From: an uncultured Oscillospiraceae bacterium
GTDB taxonomy: Bacteria; Bacillota; Clostridia; Oscillospirales; Oscillospiraceae
DNA length: 64,000 nucleotides
Assembly: GCA_947625845.1 (NCBI GenBank)
Contig: CANQQB010000003.1
Span: 16,884 to 80,883, forward strand
Direction: 5' to 3'
A program made the translations under genes and the position numbers. This document shows positions 16,311 to 25,575 of the stretch, piece after piece; position 1 is the stretch's first letter, and every line of letters begins with the position of its first letter. The notes under the pieces are model-generated. The model searched no databases, was not told the DNA's origin, and saw nothing but the letters and a program-made list of their open reading frames with translations.

Positions 16311-18413
16311 TCAGCGCAGCAGGGTCAGCTCGTCCTCCGTGTTCTGGGTACTCACCTGGAAGTCGAAGTAGTACTGGAGCATGTCGCGGGCCATCACGCC
16401 CAGGTTGGCGCCCCTGGAGCCGTTCTCGATGGCCACGGCCACGGCGATCTCCGGGCTCTGGTAGGGGGCAAAGCAGATGAAGAAGGCGTCGTTGGTGCTG
16501 CTCTCGGTCTCGGTGGTGCCGGTCTTGGCGGCCACTTCATATTGGAACCCTGCGAATGGCGTGTACGCGGTGCCCCAGCGGTTGGTGACGGCGCCCCGCA
16601 TGCCCTCGTGGATCAGGTCCCAGGTGATCTGCGACGTCTCCACCTGGCTCATGACCTCCGGCTTGCGCTCGTAGACGCTCTCGGAGTAATCGTAGCTGGA
16701 TGCGGACTTCAGAATGGAGCAGCTGTACACCGTGCCGCCGTTGGCGATGGCCGCGGCGTACCGGCCCAGCTGCAGCGGCGTGATGCCGGTCAGGCCCTGG
16801 CCGATGGAGGCCAGCAGGGTATCGGCCGCGTACCAGGCCTGGTCCCGCAGGCCCTTATAGAGCTCGGCCTTGTAGGCGGGGGATGACACCCGGCCCGTGG
16901 CCTCGGCAAGCTCGATGCCGGTGGGCTCGCCCAGGCCCAGAAGAGAGGCGTACTTGTCGATGTTGTCGATGCCGATGGTGTCGCCCACGGTGAAGAAGAA
17001 GTAGTTGCAGCTATAGGTCAGCGCGCCGCTGACGTTCAGCTCCCCGTGGGGGCCGCCGGAACAGCCGGGGGCATACCCGTCGGCGATATACTTGTCGAAG
17101 ATGGTGGTGCAGTTGACCATGGTGTCCGCGCCGAAGAAGCCCGTGTCGATGCCCGCCACGGCCATACAGGGCTTCCAGGTGGAGCCGGGAGAGTAAAGGC
17201 CGGACAGCACCCGGTTCGTCAGGGGATGGTTCTCGTTCTCCAGAAGGGTGCTGTAGTCGTCCCAGTAAGTCTCCAGGTTATAGGACGGATAGCTGGCCAT
17301 TGCCAGCGGCTCGCCGGTGCGGGTGTCGATGGCCACGATGGCGCCGCCGGTGATCAGCTCCCGCACGTCCCCCGGCCGGTGCTCCGCCTGCGCCAGCTCG
17401 TTTTCCGCCTCGGTCTGCAGGTTCGTCGACTCGATGTAGTTGGCCAGAGTGGACTCGGCGGCGGCCTGTAGTCGGATGTCCAGGGTCAGGTAGATGTTGT
17501 TGCCGGGCTTTGGCGTCTTGGTGTAGGTGGTGCCGGTGACGATGCCGTCCGCGGTGCGGGTGATCTCCGCCTCGCCGTCCACCCCGTGGAGCATGCTCTC
17601 AAAGGCGGCCTCCGCGCCGGACTGGCCCACGATGGCGTCCAGGGGATAGCCCTGGTCCTTGTAGCGCTTATATTGCTCGGCGCTCATCAGGCCCGTGTAG
17701 CCCAGAATATGGGGCGCGTAGGTGGTGTTGTACTCCCGGACGTAGCTGACCTGCACCTCGATGCCGGGCAGGTCCGCCTCCATGAGGGCGGTGATGGTGT
17801 TGATGGACACGTCCCGCGCGAAGATATAGTCGGAGGTATTGATGACCCAGCGCACGTTCACGCAGTAGCGCACGCCGGCGATGATACGCAGGTCCTCGGC
17901 GGAGTAGTTGCCGTCGATGCTGTACCGGGAGCGCATCTTGGCCATGACCTCCACGGCGGAGGCGTCCGGGTCCAGCTTGTTGGCGTTCAGCCATGCCTTC
18001 AGCAGCAGGGACTGGGTGGAGGACATGTCCGTGAACTCCCAGGGGGGCTCCATGGTGATGGGCAGCTCGTCGTTATAGTGGTCGCCGTTTTCCTCGATGA
18101 TGGAGCACATCTGCAAAATGATCTCGTTGGCCTCGGCGATGGAGATATCGTCGTTCATGAGCAGCTCGTCGTCCTTGATGAGCAGGTTGTTGCAGCTGCG
18201 GTTGGACACCAGCAGCCGGCCGTACCGGTCCATCATGTTGCCCCGCGCGGCCACGACGGTCTCGTGGGAGACGATGGAGTTGACGGATTGCTCATACGCC
18301 TGGTTGCCCTGGACGATCTGCAGGTCATACAGCTTGACGAAAAACACGGCGAGGACGGCCATGACGAACAGTCCCAAAAACAGCAGCCGGCCTGTGCTTA
18401 TCAGCTTTCTCAT
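16311..18413 (-). CDS. mrdA: Penicillin-binding protein 2, rod-elongation transpeptidase
   Basis: A monofunctional class B PBP cross-links peptidoglycan in the elongasome. In 700 residues, one N-terminal membrane helix (about 9-30) is followed by a dimerisation domain and the transpeptidase domain. Active-site motifs are STWK (in SPGSTWKPCMA, catalytic Ser), SCN (TYSCNYFFF) and KTG (AAKTGTTE). It sits downstream of mreC-mreD, the usual elongation cluster, which supports the PBP2 rather than PBP3 assignment. An internal SpoVD-type PASTA domain is absent. Confidence 0.92.
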   Translation of the reverse strand: MRKLISTGRLLFLGLFVMAVLAVFFVKLYDLQIVQGNQAYEQSVNSIVSHETVVAARGNMMDRYGRLLVSNRSCNNLLIKDDELLMNDDISIAEANEIILQMCSIIEENGDHYNDELPITMEPPWEFTDMSSTQSLLLKAWLNANKLDPDASAVEVMAKMRSRYSIDGNYSAEDLRIIAGVRYCVNVRWVINTSDYIFARDVSINTITALMEADLPGIEVQVSYVREYNTTYAPHILGYTGLMSAEQYKRYKDQGYPLDAIVGQSGAEAAFESMLHGVDGEAEITRTADGIVTGTTYTKTPKPGNNIYLTLDIRLQAAAESTLANYIESTNLQTEAENELAQAEHRPGDVRELITGGAIVAIDTRTGEPLAMASYPSYNLETYWDDYSTLLENENHPLTNRVLSGLYSPGSTWKPCMAVAGIDTGFFGADTMVNCTTIFDKYIADGYAPGCSGGPHGELNVSGALTYSCNYFFFTVGDTIGIDNIDKYASLLGLGEPTGIELAEATGRVSSPAYKAELYKGLRDQAWYAADTLLASIGQGLTGITPLQLGRYAAAIANGGTVYSCSILKSASSYDYSESVYERKPEVMSQVETSQITWDLIHEGMRGAVTNRWGTAYTPFAGFQYEVAAKTGTTETESSTNDAFFICFAPYQSPEIAVAVAIENGSRGANLGVMARDMLQYYFDFQVSTQNTEDELTLLR

Positions 18414-18458
18414 GGGTATTGCCTTTCTTTCGGAAAAACGGGGAACACGGCAAACGTC

Positions 18459-19013
18459 TTAATGGCCCATGGGGCGCTCGGCGATGAGCTTGCAGGGCAG
18501 ATACACCGGCACGGCCCACACCAGGCTCCAGCCGGTCTGGATAAGTCCCGTGCGCACCACGCGCCATACGTACCCGCCGCCGTAATACAGCCGCCGGAAC
18601 GTCTCCGCGTCCTCCCCGGACAGAAACAGCGTGCGGAACATCTGGCAGAAGGCGATCACGACCAGGGCCAGAGCCGTCATGACCAGATAGGACACCAGCC
18701 CTTTTTGCAGCATGTACTTGCCCAGCGCGCCAACCAGAAATCCCGCCGCGGGCAGCAATATGGTGAACAGCACCACGTGGTCAGTGTACCCCATGTCGGC
18801 GAAAAGTCCCGCCGCCAGACCCACCAGGCCGCCCCATACGCCGCCCTCGAACAGTCCCACCGCCACCACCAGCGACGGCACCAGCATGGCCTTCACGCCG
18901 GCCAGGGGGATGCGGGACAGGATCAGGTTCTGCAAAATGAACGCGCCCGCCAGCATAAGGCCGTACACGATGGCCCGCCGGAGCTTGGACAGATCTATTA
19001 AGTCAAGTAACAT
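18459..19013 (-). CDS. mreD: Rod-shape determining protein MreD
   Basis: MreD is an integral membrane partner of MreC and PBP2 in the elongasome. The 184 residues are very hydrophobic, with about five to six predicted helices (from AIVYGLMLAGAFILQNLI to a C-terminal LVWAVPVYLPCKLIAE). The assignment rests on size, topology and position between mreC (6-base gap) and PBP2 (45-base gap). MreD sequences diverge strongly, so context carries the call. Confidence 0.85.
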   Translation of the reverse strand: MLLDLIDLSKLRRAIVYGLMLAGAFILQNLILSRIPLAGVKAMLVPSLVVAVGLFEGGVWGGLVGLAAGLFADMGYTDHVVLFTILLPAAGFLVGALGKYMLQKGLVSYLVMTALALVVIAFCQMFRTLFLSGEDAETFRRLYYGGGYVWRVVRTGLIQTGWSLVWAVPVYLPCKLIAERPMGH

Positions 19014-19019
19014 AGCCCG

Positions 19020-19868
19020 TCACTCCTGCACGGTGAAGTCCGTGATCACGAACACCTGGCTCAGGCTGCCCAGATCGCAGGCGGGCTCCACCACGCCGTA
19101 CAGCGTCTGGCCGTTGCCCTCGCTGAGCACGGAGCGGATGTAGCCGATGACCAGGCCCTGGGGGATGGAGCCGCGGCCGGAGGTGAGCACCGCCTCGTCC
19201 TCGATGAGCTGAGCGTTCTCGGAAAGATACGTCAGGCGCAGACAGCCCTCCTGCATGAGCGCGAAGTCGCCCACGCACATGCCCACCGCGCCGGCCTCGC
19301 CGACGAGAGCGCCCACGTCGATGGCCGAGTCGATGACCGTGCGGACGGTGCACCAGGTGTCCCCCAGCTCGATGACCTGGCCCACCAGCGCGCCGTATTC
19401 GGTGATCACGCAGTCGCCCACCTCAAAGGGGTTGGTGGCGTTGGACGAGCCCTTGGACAGCCGGAAGGTGCTCTCCCAGTTGGAGCTGGACCACTCGGTG
19501 ATCTTGGCCGATTCCATGACGTAATCGGTGTGCTTCTCGGCGAAGTTCAAAAGCTCCCGCAGCCGGTCGTTTTCCTCCTTGTACTGGCTCGCGTCGATGG
19601 CCGATTGCTGCGCCTCGGCAAGCTGTGCCCGCAGGGCGTTGTTCTCCGCCACAAGCTGGTCATACTTGTAGATATAGCCGTAAAGGCCCTCTATCCAGTC
19701 CACGGCGGAGGCCGCCGCCTGGCCCACGGGGCTGGCGAGAGCGCCGGTGATGTTGGCGAGCAGCCCCGCCCGGCCGTTCAGCAGGCCGGTGACCAGCGCC
19801 ACGATCAGCGCCACGGCGATGACGGCCGCGCCTATGCGCACGCCGTATTTCCTGATGTATTCCTTCAA
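19020..19868 (-). CDS. mreC: Rod-shape determining protein MreC
   Basis: MreC is a periplasm-facing scaffold of the elongasome. It has one helix (RIGAAVIAVALIVALVTGLL), a coiled coil (DQLVAENNALRAQLAEAQQ region) and beta-barrel domains in the second half. The start is uncertain. I prefer TTG at 19868, which overlaps the maf stop as TTGA with GGGAG about 12 bases upstream, giving 282 residues and translational coupling. An in-frame GTG at 19913 would add 15 residues inside maf and has no ribosome site. No mreB lies in the window. Confidence 0.88.
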   Translation of the reverse strand: MKEYIRKYGVRIGAAVIAVALIVALVTGLLNGRAGLLANITGALASPVGQAAASAVDWIEGLYGYIYKYDQLVAENNALRAQLAEAQQSAIDASQYKEENDRLRELLNFAEKHTDYVMESAKITEWSSSNWESTFRLSKGSSNATNPFEVGDCVITEYGALVGQVIELGDTWCTVRTVIDSAIDVGALVGEAGAVGMCVGDFALMQEGCLRLTYLSENAQLIEDEAVLTSGRGSIPQGLVIGYIRSVLSEGNGQTLYGVVEPACDLGSLSQVFVITDFTVQE

Positions 19869-20431
19869 GGCAGTCTGACTCCCAGTTTTGCAAGCATCCG
19901 GCCCAGTCTGCACAGCGGCAGGCCGACAACGTTGAAATAGTCTCCCTCGATCTTCTCCACGTAAAGGCCCGCCCGGCCCTGATAGCCGTAGGCCCCGGCC
20001 TTGTCCATGGGCTCCCCGGTGGCCACGTAGGCGGCGATCTCATGCTCCGTCATGGGCCGGAAAAAGACCCGCGTCCGCTCCCAGGCGCTCTCCGCGCGTT
20101 CGCCCGCTATCACCGTCACGCCGGTATAGACCCGGTGCTCCCGGCCGCTGAGAAGGCGCAGCATCCGTTTGGCGTCGGCCTGGTCACGGGGCTTGCCCAG
20201 GATATCCCCGTCCAGCTCCACCACCGTGTCCGCGCCGATGACCACCGCGTCCGGGTATTTATCCGCCACCTCCCGCGCCTTGGCCCGGGACAGGGCCAGC
20301 GCCGTCTGGCCGGCGTCCGCGCCCGCCGGCGGCGTCTCCGGCCCCGTGGCCGGTATCACGTCGAAGGGCAGGCCCAGATGGCCCAAAAGCTCCCGCCGCC
20401 GTGGGGAGGCGGAGGCAAGGATCAGCTTCAT
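19865..20431 (-). CDS. maf: Maf-like nucleoside triphosphate pyrophosphatase
   Basis: Maf proteins hydrolyse dTTP, UTP or modified nucleotides to monophosphates, removing faulty precursors; overproduction inhibits septation. The 188-residue length is usual. The N-terminus LILASASPRRRELLGHLGLPFDVI, ADTVVELDG and GYQGRAGLYVEKIEGDYFNVVGLP are family signatures. It overlaps the upstream U32 gene by 4 bases and the downstream mreC start, so the genes are translationally coupled. Maf next to mreBCD is a common arrangement. Confidence 0.95.
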   Translation of the reverse strand: MKLILASASPRRRELLGHLGLPFDVIPATGPETPPAGADAGQTALALSRAKAREVADKYPDAVVIGADTVVELDGDILGKPRDQADAKRMLRLLSGREHRVYTGVTVIAGERAESAWERTRVFFRPMTEHEIAAYVATGEPMDKAGAYGYQGRAGLYVEKIEGDYFNVVGLPLCRLGRMLAKLGVRLP

Positions 20432-22518
20432 AGCGCTCCTTTCTGATAGGCGCCCCGGCTGGCGTTTGTGGGCAGGTAATCGCTCTCGCCCTTATACCGC
20501 CGGGTCACCTGTACGCACTCACGGGGGCTCTCCGTGGTGAACAGCAGCCGCGCCCCCCACAGCCCCACGCCGGTATAGGTCTCCGGGTGGTCGGCCAGGA
20601 AGGTCTTGCGTGCGTCGTAGACCGTGTTCCGGCAGCCGAATTCCTTTTCCACCGGATAGACGCTCCCAAAGGCGTCCGACATGCTGGTGGGCGTGGCGCA
20701 GGAGCAGCGCCCGGCGCTGTTGCGGATGACACAGTGCTCCGTGACCATCACGGGCAGGCGGCCGTAGACCACCATCTCCGTGTCCACGGGCTTGACCAGC
20801 GCGCCGATCTGCCGGGCCGTGAGCTCGCAGGACGCGGTCACGGACCGGAACCCGCACCGGCCCAGAAATTGCAGCGACCAGGAATTGGCCGCGTTCAGGC
20901 CCAGGTCGCCCCGAGGCTCCATGCCCGCCTGACGCACCGCCGGCAAAAGTCCCAGGTTATTGACCAGCGCCTGGGTGACGCCCCGGTCCCGCAGCGCGGC
21001 CAGCAGCTCCCGCAGCACGGGGCTCTCCGCCTCCGACACCACACGGGGCAGCGCCGCCACGATCTGGACGCCCCTGTCCAGAAAATGGGCCAGCGCGCCG
21101 CTGCCCGCGGCCAGTATCTCCGCCGGCACGTACAGAAGGTCCGGCGCCATAGCGGCCAGCTCCGCCGTGAGCTGCTCCGCTCTCGTCACCTGGAGGATGA
21201 GCTTCGGCGGGCCGGAAAGGCCCTGGTCCGCGGGCTTGGGGGGCAGGTCCCCCCTGGCCGCCGGGTGGGGCACGCGGGTCCTGTCCGCGAGCTGGCCCAA
21301 AAGCTCCCGGCGGGCAGACTCCACCGCCTCGTCCGGATAGTCCAGATCGGGCGCGATGGCGCACTTGACCTCCACGCAGTTGAAGGGCGTTCCGCCGGTC
21401 CGGTATAAAATTTCCCGTATCCGGGCCTCGGTCACGCCCTGACGGCCCAGGTCGATGGGCTCGTAGCCCCGGACGGCGGCCCGGTTGCCCCGGTCGTCCT
21501 CCACGCCGAACAGGGCAGGTTCCCCGGGGCGCAGCACGGCGTAAAACTTCACCGGCACCCGGCGCAGCTCCCCGCTCATGTAGCGCTTGCGCAGCTCGGA
21601 ATAGAACCGGGACGGGGTGCGGTCGGCGGCGGGCGCCGGGGCGAACATCCCCGGTCCGGCCTCGCCGGTATAGTAGCCGTCGGACAGTCCGGCGGCGGAG
21701 AAGGCATACAGCAGGTCGTGTTTTTCTTCCGCGGTGGGCAGGAGCTTTTCCCGCAGGGCGCGGGCATACAGCCGGGTGGTATAGGCCACGTACTCCGGCC
21801 TCCGGCCCCGGCCCTCGATGACGGCGCCGGCCACGCCCATGGTCTCCAGCGCCTCCAGGTGCTCCATGAGATACACGTCGGCCATGGCCAGGGGGTGCTC
21901 GTCCATCCGGCCCCCCAGGGAGAACCGGCCCCGGCATGGCATGTCGCAGCGCATGCAGTTGTCGCTTCTGTGCTCATGGGCCAGAGCGCCTATGTAACAC
22001 TGTCCGCCGTGGGCCACGCAAACGGGCCCGTGGACGTACACCGCCGCGGGCACGGGGCTGGCCCCGGCGATGGCGGCGATCTGCTCCATGGTCAGCTCCG
22101 GTGCCAGGAATATCCGGCGCAGACCCAGCGCCGCGGCCGCGGCGGCCCCCTCCGCGCTGGTAACGCCCAAGCGGACATCCCCCCAAAGGGGCATGTCCGG
22201 CAGCGCCCGGCGCAGCACCGACACAAGACCCAGGTCCCGCACGATCAGCGCGTCCGCGCCCTCCCGCGCGGCGAACAGGGCCAGCTCCAGCGCCCGGCCC
22301 ATGTTCTCGTCCGCGTACAGGCCGGGGACGGACACCACCGCCCCGCACCCGCGCACCCGGCAATATCGGATGCTCCGGACCAGCTCGTCCCGGTCAAAGG
22401 CGCGCTCATGGCTCCCAAGAGCGGTGAGCCCCTGGGCCATATATACCGTATCGGCCCCGTTCTGCACGGCGGCGATGACCGCCTCCACGCTTCCCGCGGG
22501 CGCAACAAGCTCCAACAT
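20428..22518 (-). CDS. U32-family peptidase-like protein (RlhA/YdcP type)
   Basis: U32 proteins of this class act in RNA hydroxylation (E. coli RlhA makes 5-hydroxycytidine in 23S rRNA) or are annotated as collagenase-like. The 696 residues begin LELVAPAGSVEAVIAAVQNGAD, carry the cysteine cluster HGPVCVAHGGQCYIG..RSDNCMRCDMPCRG (about 165-205), and have a DUF3656-like middle and a second barrel-like C-terminal part. It is the first gene of the minus-strand run after the promoter at 22589-22617. The RlhA role is inferred from family, not from a direct residue test. Confidence 0.88.
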   Translation of the reverse strand: MLELVAPAGSVEAVIAAVQNGADTVYMAQGLTALGSHERAFDRDELVRSIRYCRVRGCGAVVSVPGLYADENMGRALELALFAAREGADALIVRDLGLVSVLRRALPDMPLWGDVRLGVTSAEGAAAAAALGLRRIFLAPELTMEQIAAIAGASPVPAAVYVHGPVCVAHGGQCYIGALAHEHRSDNCMRCDMPCRGRFSLGGRMDEHPLAMADVYLMEHLEALETMGVAGAVIEGRGRRPEYVAYTTRLYARALREKLLPTAEEKHDLLYAFSAAGLSDGYYTGEAGPGMFAPAPAADRTPSRFYSELRKRYMSGELRRVPVKFYAVLRPGEPALFGVEDDRGNRAAVRGYEPIDLGRQGVTEARIREILYRTGGTPFNCVEVKCAIAPDLDYPDEAVESARRELLGQLADRTRVPHPAARGDLPPKPADQGLSGPPKLILQVTRAEQLTAELAAMAPDLLYVPAEILAAGSGALAHFLDRGVQIVAALPRVVSEAESPVLRELLAALRDRGVTQALVNNLGLLPAVRQAGMEPRGDLGLNAANSWSLQFLGRCGFRSVTASCELTARQIGALVKPVDTEMVVYGRLPVMVTEHCVIRNSAGRCSCATPTSMSDAFGSVYPVEKEFGCRNTVYDARKTFLADHPETYTGVGLWGARLLFTTESPRECVQVTRRYKGESDYLPTNASRGAYQKGAL

Positions 22519-22588
22519 AGTTTCCTCTCAGCGTGCGGCCGCGGCCGCGGCACATGCCACCTGTCCCAAAAACCGCATAATCTGTTAT

Positions 22589-22617
22589 ATTATAAACAGT
22601 TTCCCTCCATAAAACAA
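22589..22617 (-). promoter_or_regulatory. Sigma-A promoter of the U32-maf-mre run
   Basis: On the minus strand: TTGTTT (22612-22617), 17-base spacer, TATAAT (22589-22594). The U32 ATG lies about 70 bases downstream. It may drive the whole chain down to aspS. Confidence 0.75.
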
Positions 22618-22645
22618 GAGCAAATCCCAATTTCTGGCGGCAAAT

Positions 22646-23506
22646 TCAACCATCCCCGCGCCGCGCCGCGGTCCGCAGGACCTCCAGCAGGCCATAGGGC
22701 ACGCGCAGGGACCCGTCCACGCCGGAGCCCATCTGAATGTCCGGCTTCCGGTCCCCGTGAAAATCGCTGCCGCCGGACACCGCCAGGCCCAGCCGGGCCG
22801 CCATAGCCCGCAGCGCCGCCTGTTGGGCCTGGGAATATTTGGAATAGTACGCCTCCAGCGCCGCGCACCCGGCCGTCTTCGCCGCGCGCAAAAACGCCTC
22901 CAATTCATCCGGCGGGAAGCCGTATTGCAGCGGGTGGGCGACGCAGGCGATCCCCCCGGAGGCCAGGACGGCCGCCACGGCCCTATCCATGGGCATGCGC
23001 CGCCGGGGCCGGTAATAGGGCCGGCCACGGTTCAAAAACCGGTCGAAGGCCTCGTCGATGCCGGCGGCATAGCCCCGCCGCACCAGGGCCTCGGCGATGT
23101 GGGGCCGGCCCAGGACCGTGGCCGGCCAGGCCGCCTCCAGCTCGCCCATGGAGATATGGAACCCGTCCGCCGCCAGCGCCGCGACGATCCGCTCGTTGCG
23201 GCTTTTGCGCTCCCGGACGAACCAGTCCAGCGCCGCGCGCAAAGCGGGCGCATCCGGGTCGATGAAATAGCCCAAAATGTGCACGTTCTTATCCCGATAC
23301 CCGGCGGACAGCTCCAGCCCCGGTACCACCTCCACGCCCAGCTCCGCTCCCGCGCGGGCAGCCTCCCCCAGGCCCGACGTAGTGTCGTGGTCCGTGATGG
23401 CGACGGCGGCCAGGCCAAGCGAGCGCGCCAATTCTACCGCCTGCCGGGGCGTCAGCGTCCCGTCCGAGGCGGTGGTGTGGATATGCAGATCGACGTACTT
23501 TTCCAT
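22646..23506 (-). CDS. PHP-domain metal-dependent phosphoesterase
   Basis: PHP proteins of the TrpH/RnaseAM type hydrolyse phosphates from small nucleotides or RNA 5' ends using a trinuclear metal site. The 286 residues start MEKYVDLHIHTTASDGTLTP, the HxH motif. ITDHDTTSGL, H..GYFID, CVAHP and GGSDFHG supply further ligands. The ATG at 23506 is preferred because GGAGGGACC lies 5-8 bases upstream; an in-frame start 16 codons earlier lacks one. It is divergent from dnaD. Identification of the fold is firm; the substrate is not. Confidence 0.9.
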   Translation of the reverse strand: MEKYVDLHIHTTASDGTLTPRQAVELARSLGLAAVAITDHDTTSGLGEAARAGAELGVEVVPGLELSAGYRDKNVHILGYFIDPDAPALRAALDWFVRERKSRNERIVAALAADGFHISMGELEAAWPATVLGRPHIAEALVRRGYAAGIDEAFDRFLNRGRPYYRPRRRMPMDRAVAAVLASGGIACVAHPLQYGFPPDELEAFLRAAKTAGCAALEAYYSKYSQAQQAALRAMAARLGLAVSGGSDFHGDRKPDIQMGSGVDGSLRVPYGLLEVLRTAARRGDG

Positions 23507-23558
23507 GACGGTCCCTCCTGCGGCCATTATAGCACCAGTGTCCCTTTTAAGCAAAAAC

Positions 23559-23587
23559 TTGTCACCCTGTTCGGAAAATGGTATAAT
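23559..23587 (+). promoter_or_regulatory. Sigma-A promoter of dnaD-dnaI
   Basis: TTGTCA (23559-23564), 17-base spacer, TATAAT (23582-23587). The dnaD ATG follows 33 bases after the -10. Confidence 0.85.
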
Positions 23588-23620
23588 GACCTCTATCGCA
23601 AAAGATAAGGAAAACGCTGC

Positions 23621-24571
23621 ATGGACGACGGAAGATTAAAACTCAACCGCCCGGCGCTTTTGGCCGTGCCGCTGCACGACGCCGAGGCGCTTCTGGCCGC
23701 CGGGGACGGGGACGGAGCGCTCCTATACCTCTACCTGGTGAAGGAAGGCGGGGTCCTGGACGTGGACCGTGCCGCCAGGGCGCTGCGCCTGTCCGTCCGC
23801 GCCGTGAGCGGCATCGCGGAGCGGCTGGAGCGGCTGGGGCTGCTGCGTCCGCCGGAGGAGGAGCCGGCGCCCGGCCCCCGGCAGGAGCTTCCCGAGTACC
23901 AGGCGGCGGACGTGGCCCGCCGGAGCCAGTCGGACCCGGCCTTTCAGGACCTGGTGAAGGAGGTCCAGCAGGCCCTTGGCCGGGTGCTCAGCTCCACGGA
24001 CCTGAAAAAGCTCTTCGGCATATACGACGACCTGGCTCTGCCCCCGGAGGTCATCATGCTGCTCATTCAGCACTGCAAGGAGGAACACGACGAGCGCTAC
24101 GGCGCCACCCGGAATCTGGGCTTCGCCACCATCGAAAAGGAGGCCTACGTCTGGTTCAACCGGGAGATCATGACCTATGACCAGGCGGAGAGCTATCTGG
24201 CCCGGCTGGCCAGGCGCAAGTCCCTGGCCGGGCAGATACAGCGGGCCATGGGCATCCGTAACCGGGAGCTTTCCGCCACGGAAAAAAAGTACGTCATGAG
24301 CTGGATCGACCTGGGCTTCGGCCCGGAGGCGCTGGCCCTGGCGGCGGACAGGACCGTCACCAACACAGGCGAGCTGAAGTGGCGGTACATGAACTCCATC
24401 GTCCAGTCCTGGCACGGCAAGGGTCTGCACACGGTGGACGAGATCGAAAAAGGCGACCGCAGGAACTCCGACCGGCCCAGGCCGGCCGACGCCGCCGCCT
24501 CCGCCCCGGACGCCGGGGAGCTGGAGCGGATGCGCAAGCTGCGCCAACGGTATAAGAACAGCGGAGGGTGA
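23621..24571 (+). CDS. DnaD-domain replication initiation protein
   Basis: DnaD/DnaB-like proteins of Firmicutes help load the replicative helicase at origins and restart sites. The 316 residues have a winged-helix-like N-terminus (about 20-90, with ALLYLYLVKEGG), a linker and two tandem DnaD (DDBH2) regions, with VQQALGRVLSSTDLKKLFGIYDDLALPPEVIMLLIQ split around residues 110-145 and KYVMSWIDLGFGPEALALA around 225-245. The last codons overlap the ribosome site of the next gene, a helicase-loader ATPase, which supports the role. Confidence 0.9.
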   Translation: MDDGRLKLNRPALLAVPLHDAEALLAAGDGDGALLYLYLVKEGGVLDVDRAARALRLSVRAVSGIAERLERLGLLRPPEEEPAPGPRQELPEYQAADVARRSQSDPAFQDLVKEVQQALGRVLSSTDLKKLFGIYDDLALPPEVIMLLIQHCKEEHDERYGATRNLGFATIEKEAYVWFNREIMTYDQAESYLARLARRKSLAGQIQRAMGIRNRELSATEKKYVMSWIDLGFGPEALALAADRTVTNTGELKWRYMNSIVQSWHGKGLHTVDEIEKGDRRNSDRPRPADAAASAPDAGELERMRKLRQRYKNSGG

Positions 24572-24576
24572 CCGCC

Positions 24577-25554
24577 ATGAACGGACGGCTGCTGGCCCAG
24601 GCCAGAGAGGAAAAAGAGAATATCCGCCGCCAGGCGGTGCAGACGGACCGTCGGCGCCATGAGGAAGTGTACGCCAGGCTGCCCCAGCTTCGGCGCCTGG
24701 ACGGGCAGATCGCGGCGCTCATCCCCCAGGCGCTGGACCCCGGCCGGAGCGTACAGGACCTGCAGCGGGAGAGCCTGGACCTGCAGCGCCGCCGCGCGGA
24801 AATGCTGGTGGCGAACGGCTGGCCCACGGACTATCTGGACGGGGCCTGGGACTGCCCCAAATGCCGGGACACGGGCTATGTCCACGGGCACATGTGCGCG
24901 TGCCTGCAAAAACTTTACGATCAGGCCCAGGCCAAAGACCTGTCCGCCCTTTTGAAACTGGGCAATGAGAGCTTCGGCACCTTCGACCTGGGGCTGTACG
25001 ACGACCGGCCCGACCCGGCCTCCGGCATATCCCCCCGGACCCAGATGGAGACGGTGTTCGGCATATGCTACGATTACGCTCTGGACTTCGGCCGCCGGCG
25101 GGAGAGCTATCTCTTCCGGGGAGGCACAGGCCTGGGCAAGACGTTTTTGTCCGCCTGCATCGCCAGGGAGGTGGCCCGTCAGGGCTTTTCCGTGGCGTAC
25201 GAGACGGCCGTGGAGGCGCTGGACGCCTTCGAGACCCAGAAATTCTCAAAGGACGAGGAAGACGCGGCCAAAGCCGCCGGGCATGTCCGGCGCATGTGCG
25301 AATGTGACCTGCTGGTCCTGGACGATCTGGGCACGGAGATGGTCACGGAATTTTCCCGCAGCGCCCTGTATACGCTTATCAACACCCGGCTGCTGGCCCA
25401 CAAAAAGACCGTGGCCAGCACGAATCTCACCGCCGTGCAGATGGCCCGGCGGTACACGCCCCAGATCATGTCCCGGCTGGAGGGGGAATACCAGGTCCTG
25501 TCCTTCGCCGGGTCCGACATCCGGCGGCTGAAAATGGAACGAGGCTTGGACTGA
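24577..25554 (+). CDS. dnaI: DnaI/DnaC-type helicase-loader ATPase
   Basis: This AAA+ protein loads the DnaB-type replicative helicase with DnaD. The 325 residues contain a zinc-like cysteine set C-x2-C..C-x-C (DCPKCRDTGYVHGHMCAC) near 85-102, Walker A GGTGLGKTFL and Walker B LLVLDDLGTE. The ATG at 24577 is chosen because GCGGAGG ends 9 bases upstream; an in-frame GTG at 24568 overlaps it. It is coupled to dnaD, forming a chromosomal primosome pair rather than a phage relic. Confidence 0.92.
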   Translation: MNGRLLAQAREEKENIRRQAVQTDRRRHEEVYARLPQLRRLDGQIAALIPQALDPGRSVQDLQRESLDLQRRRAEMLVANGWPTDYLDGAWDCPKCRDTGYVHGHMCACLQKLYDQAQAKDLSALLKLGNESFGTFDLGLYDDRPDPASGISPRTQMETVFGICYDYALDFGRRRESYLFRGGTGLGKTFLSACIAREVARQGFSVAYETAVEALDAFETQKFSKDEEDAAKAAGHVRRMCECDLLVLDDLGTEMVTEFSRSALYTLINTRLLAHKKTVASTNLTAVQMARRYTPQIMSRLEGEYQVLSFAGSDIRRLKMERGLD

Positions 25555-25575
25555 CAACAGGAGAGGAGATTTTTT

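Noticed and set aside
23621..25554. dnaD-dnaI pair as a prophage remnant
   Set aside because: No phage genes nearby, chromosomal base composition and a good promoter; it fits the host primosome genes.
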